DNA of 56,732 nt. It comes from Acidobacteria bacterium Ga0074141 (GTDB lineage Bacteria > Acidobacteriota > Blastocatellia > Pyrinomonadales > Pyrinomonadaceae). This document shows positions 55,782 through 56,732 of the stretch, one piece after another (within the stretch, counting starts at the first letter, position 1; every line of letters begins with the position of its first letter). The stretch lies in contig LNDP01000018.1 in the NCBI GenBank assembly GCA_001464665.1, positions 1-56,732 of the forward strand, in the 5' to 3' direction. Position numbers and translations under genes: made by a program. The notes below the pieces were generated by a model that saw only the letters and a list, made by a program, of their open reading frames with translations, searched no databases and had not been told where the DNA came from.

Positions 55782-56339
55782 GTGAACAAACTTAACCTCA
55801 CAACCCTCACGATCTTTTTTGCATTCGCGTTCGCCGCGTCTGCATTGGCCCAAGGCCCGGCCGGCGGACGCATCGCCGTTATTGATACACAGGCTTTCGA
55901 AAAAGACGGCACCGGGATCACAAAATATGTCAACGCAATCAAAACGGTCGAAATAGAGTTCGCTCCGGTCAAGCAAGAACTCCAAAATATCGCTGCCCGC
56001 ATCCAGACCCTTGAAAAAGAAATAAAGGACGCACGCAATAATCCCTCGGGCGTCGATCAACAAGCCGCCCAGCGAAAGGTCGATGAATACGAAAGGCTAC
56101 TGCGTGATTACCGCTTTAAGGAAGAAGATGCCAAGACCAAGATAAACCGCCGCTTCACCCAGGTGACGACCCCTTTGAATCAGGCCATCGGCACCGCGCT
56201 CAACGAATACGGAAAACAAAAGGGCTACGCGATAATTCTCGATCTCTCTCGCGACACCGGCGGCCTCATCGTCGCCATCCCCGACGAAAAGATCGACATC
56301 ACAAAAGACTTCATCGCCTTCTACAACGCCAAGCCCTAA
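55782..56339 (+). CDS. OmpH/Skp-family periplasmic chaperone
   Basis: A 185-residue protein with a signal peptide (MNKLNLTTLTIFFAFAFAASALAQ) and the Skp layout: a short beta start (GRIAVIDTQAFEKDG), a long coiled coil (about 55-130, KQELQNIAARIQTLEKEIKDARN, VDEYERLLRDYRFKEEDAKTK), and a C-terminal strand (GYAIILDLSRDTGGLIVAIP, DITKDFIAFYN). Skp-type chaperones escort outer-membrane proteins. The start is a GTG. A terminator follows about 190 bp later. Confidence 0.88.
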   Translation: MNKLNLTTLTIFFAFAFAASALAQGPAGGRIAVIDTQAFEKDGTGITKYVNAIKTVEIEFAPVKQELQNIAARIQTLEKEIKDARNNPSGVDQQAAQRKVDEYERLLRDYRFKEEDAKTKINRRFTQVTTPLNQAIGTALNEYGKQKGYAIILDLSRDTGGLIVAIPDEKIDITKDFIAFYNAKP

Positions 56340-56439
56340 CGAGCCGAACGCGGAATTCCAAGGCGGAAACCCGACCTGTAGGGAGGGTGTACTCTCCCGA
56401 ATTTGGAATGATGAAGTGGAATCGCGCACCGTGTCCGAG

Positions 56440-56459
56440 GCCCGACCGTTAGGAAGGGC
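56440..56459. repeat. Dispersed GCCCG...GGGC hairpin repeat, copy 2
   Basis: GCCCGACCGTTAGGAAGGGC differs by one base from the copy at 36155. It stands 12 bp before copy 3. Confidence 0.65.
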
Positions 56460-56471
56460 TCCAATGCCGAA

Positions 56472-56491
56472 GCCCGCGCGTAAGCAAGGGC
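56472..56491. repeat. Dispersed GCCCG...GGGC hairpin repeat, copy 3
   Basis: GCCCGCGCGTAAGCAAGGGC is a more distant copy of the same element, with the same length and GCCC/GGGC ends. Confidence 0.6.
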
Positions 56492-56533
56492 GTTTCATCC
56501 AACTGCATTTTAAACAGGGAGCCGAAGCAAGCA

Positions 56534-56577
56534 GCCTCCGCGATGAGTTTTCTCAACGCGGAGGCCGTGTGCTTTTT
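56534..56577 (+). terminator. Intrinsic terminator after the OmpH gene
   Basis: A 9-bp stem (GCCTCCGCG / CGCGGAGGC) with a loop of 14 nt is followed by CGTGTGCTTTTT. It lies in a gap of about 280 bp between the OmpH gene and the truncated gene at the right end. Confidence 0.75.
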
Positions 56578-56612
56578 ACTTCTGACTTCTGACTTCTGAC
56601 TTCTGACTTCTC
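56578..56612. repeat. Heptamer tandem array (ACTTCTG)
   Basis: Five copies of the 7-bp unit (the last degenerate), the same unit as at 38811-38880. Confidence 0.85.
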
Positions 56613-56618
56613 TACTCC

Positions 56619-56732
56619 CTACCTCACAAACGCATTCGGCACCGGCCTATCACCAGTGATTCCAAATTGCAGAATGAGCGGGCCTGCCGTGGAACGCAGG
56701 GCAAACCAGTTCGAGTTCGATGGACGGAAAAC
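56619..56732 (-). CDS. C-terminus of an FG-GAP-like repeat protein, 5' part off the window
   Basis: Thirty-seven residues are visible (start beyond the right edge): VFRPSNSNWFALRSTAG...PVPNAFVR. It matches the last repeat of the S8 subtilase, which ends PVPSAFVR with VFRPGSATWFVNRSTGG before it. This shows the same repeat-tail module in a second gene, whose N-terminal domain is unknown. Confidence 0.75.
   Translation of the reverse strand, partial: VFRPSNSNWFALRSTAGPLILQFGITGDRPVPNAFVR

Overview
The window looks like a chromosome segment from an Acidobacteriota bacterium, most likely class Blastocatellia (Pyrinomonadaceae-like). This is inferred from gene content and style, not from a marker gene: two very large Oar-type TonB-dependent receptors with N-terminal carboxypeptidase-regulatory domains, FG-GAP-type repeat proteins, many secreted proteins of unknown function, moderately high GC, and intergenic heptamer and GC-hairpin repeats. 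No phage, transposase or CRISPR array was seen.

Layout. 1-10.9 kb: the end of an S41 protease, an Oar-type receptor, a YCF48-like propeller, a VIT/VWA surface protein and several exported unknowns. 11-19.2 kb: an unusual ABC ATPase without a signature motif, a large subtilase with six FG-GAP-like repeats, an OmpA-family protein, an MsbA-like exporter and an SRPBCC protein. 19.3-23.8 kb: the housekeeping run yicC-gmk-rpoZ, ETF-quinone oxidoreductase and a DUF3142-like lipoprotein. 23.9-30.3 kb: respiration genes, with ctaB, a subunit III-like gene and a DUF420 gene on the minus strand, and resB-ccsA-TPR on the plus strand. Just downstream of the DUF420 gene is a convincing c-di-AMP (ydaO-type) riboswitch with no gene to control. 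30.3-38.7 kb: a PPC-like protein, an AAC(6')-like acetyltransferase, an S41 protease homologue that has lost its catalytic Ser and Lys, ruvX, a penicillin acylase with a repeat-derived insertion, a B12-binding radical SAM protein and tRNA-Arg(UCG).

38.9-54.4 kb is dominated by histidine use. One tightly packed minus-strand run reads esterase, YciI-like protein, Oar-type receptor, amino-acid permease, AhpD-like protein, hutI, hutH and two tandem M15-like peptidases. hutU lies about 9 kb away on the plus strand, divergent from a large DUF2339 membrane protein. Together HutH, HutU and HutI take histidine to formiminoglutamate; the last step (HutG, HutF or FTCD) is not in the window. 54.4-56.7 kb carries exported and membrane unknowns, an OmpH/Skp chaperone, repeats, and the tail of another FG-GAP-like protein.

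The strongest discovery is the AhpD-like gene at 43542-44114. It is interrupted by one in-frame UGA exactly where the second Cys of the redox CxxC motif belongs, and a hairpin that fits a bacterial SECIS begins 10 nt later. I read it as a selenoprotein (CxxU) inside a histidine-utilisation operon. Next in interest are the orphan c-di-AMP riboswitch, the S41 pseudoprotease, the ABC ATPase lacking its signature motif, and the repeat-like insertion in the penicillin acylase spacer.
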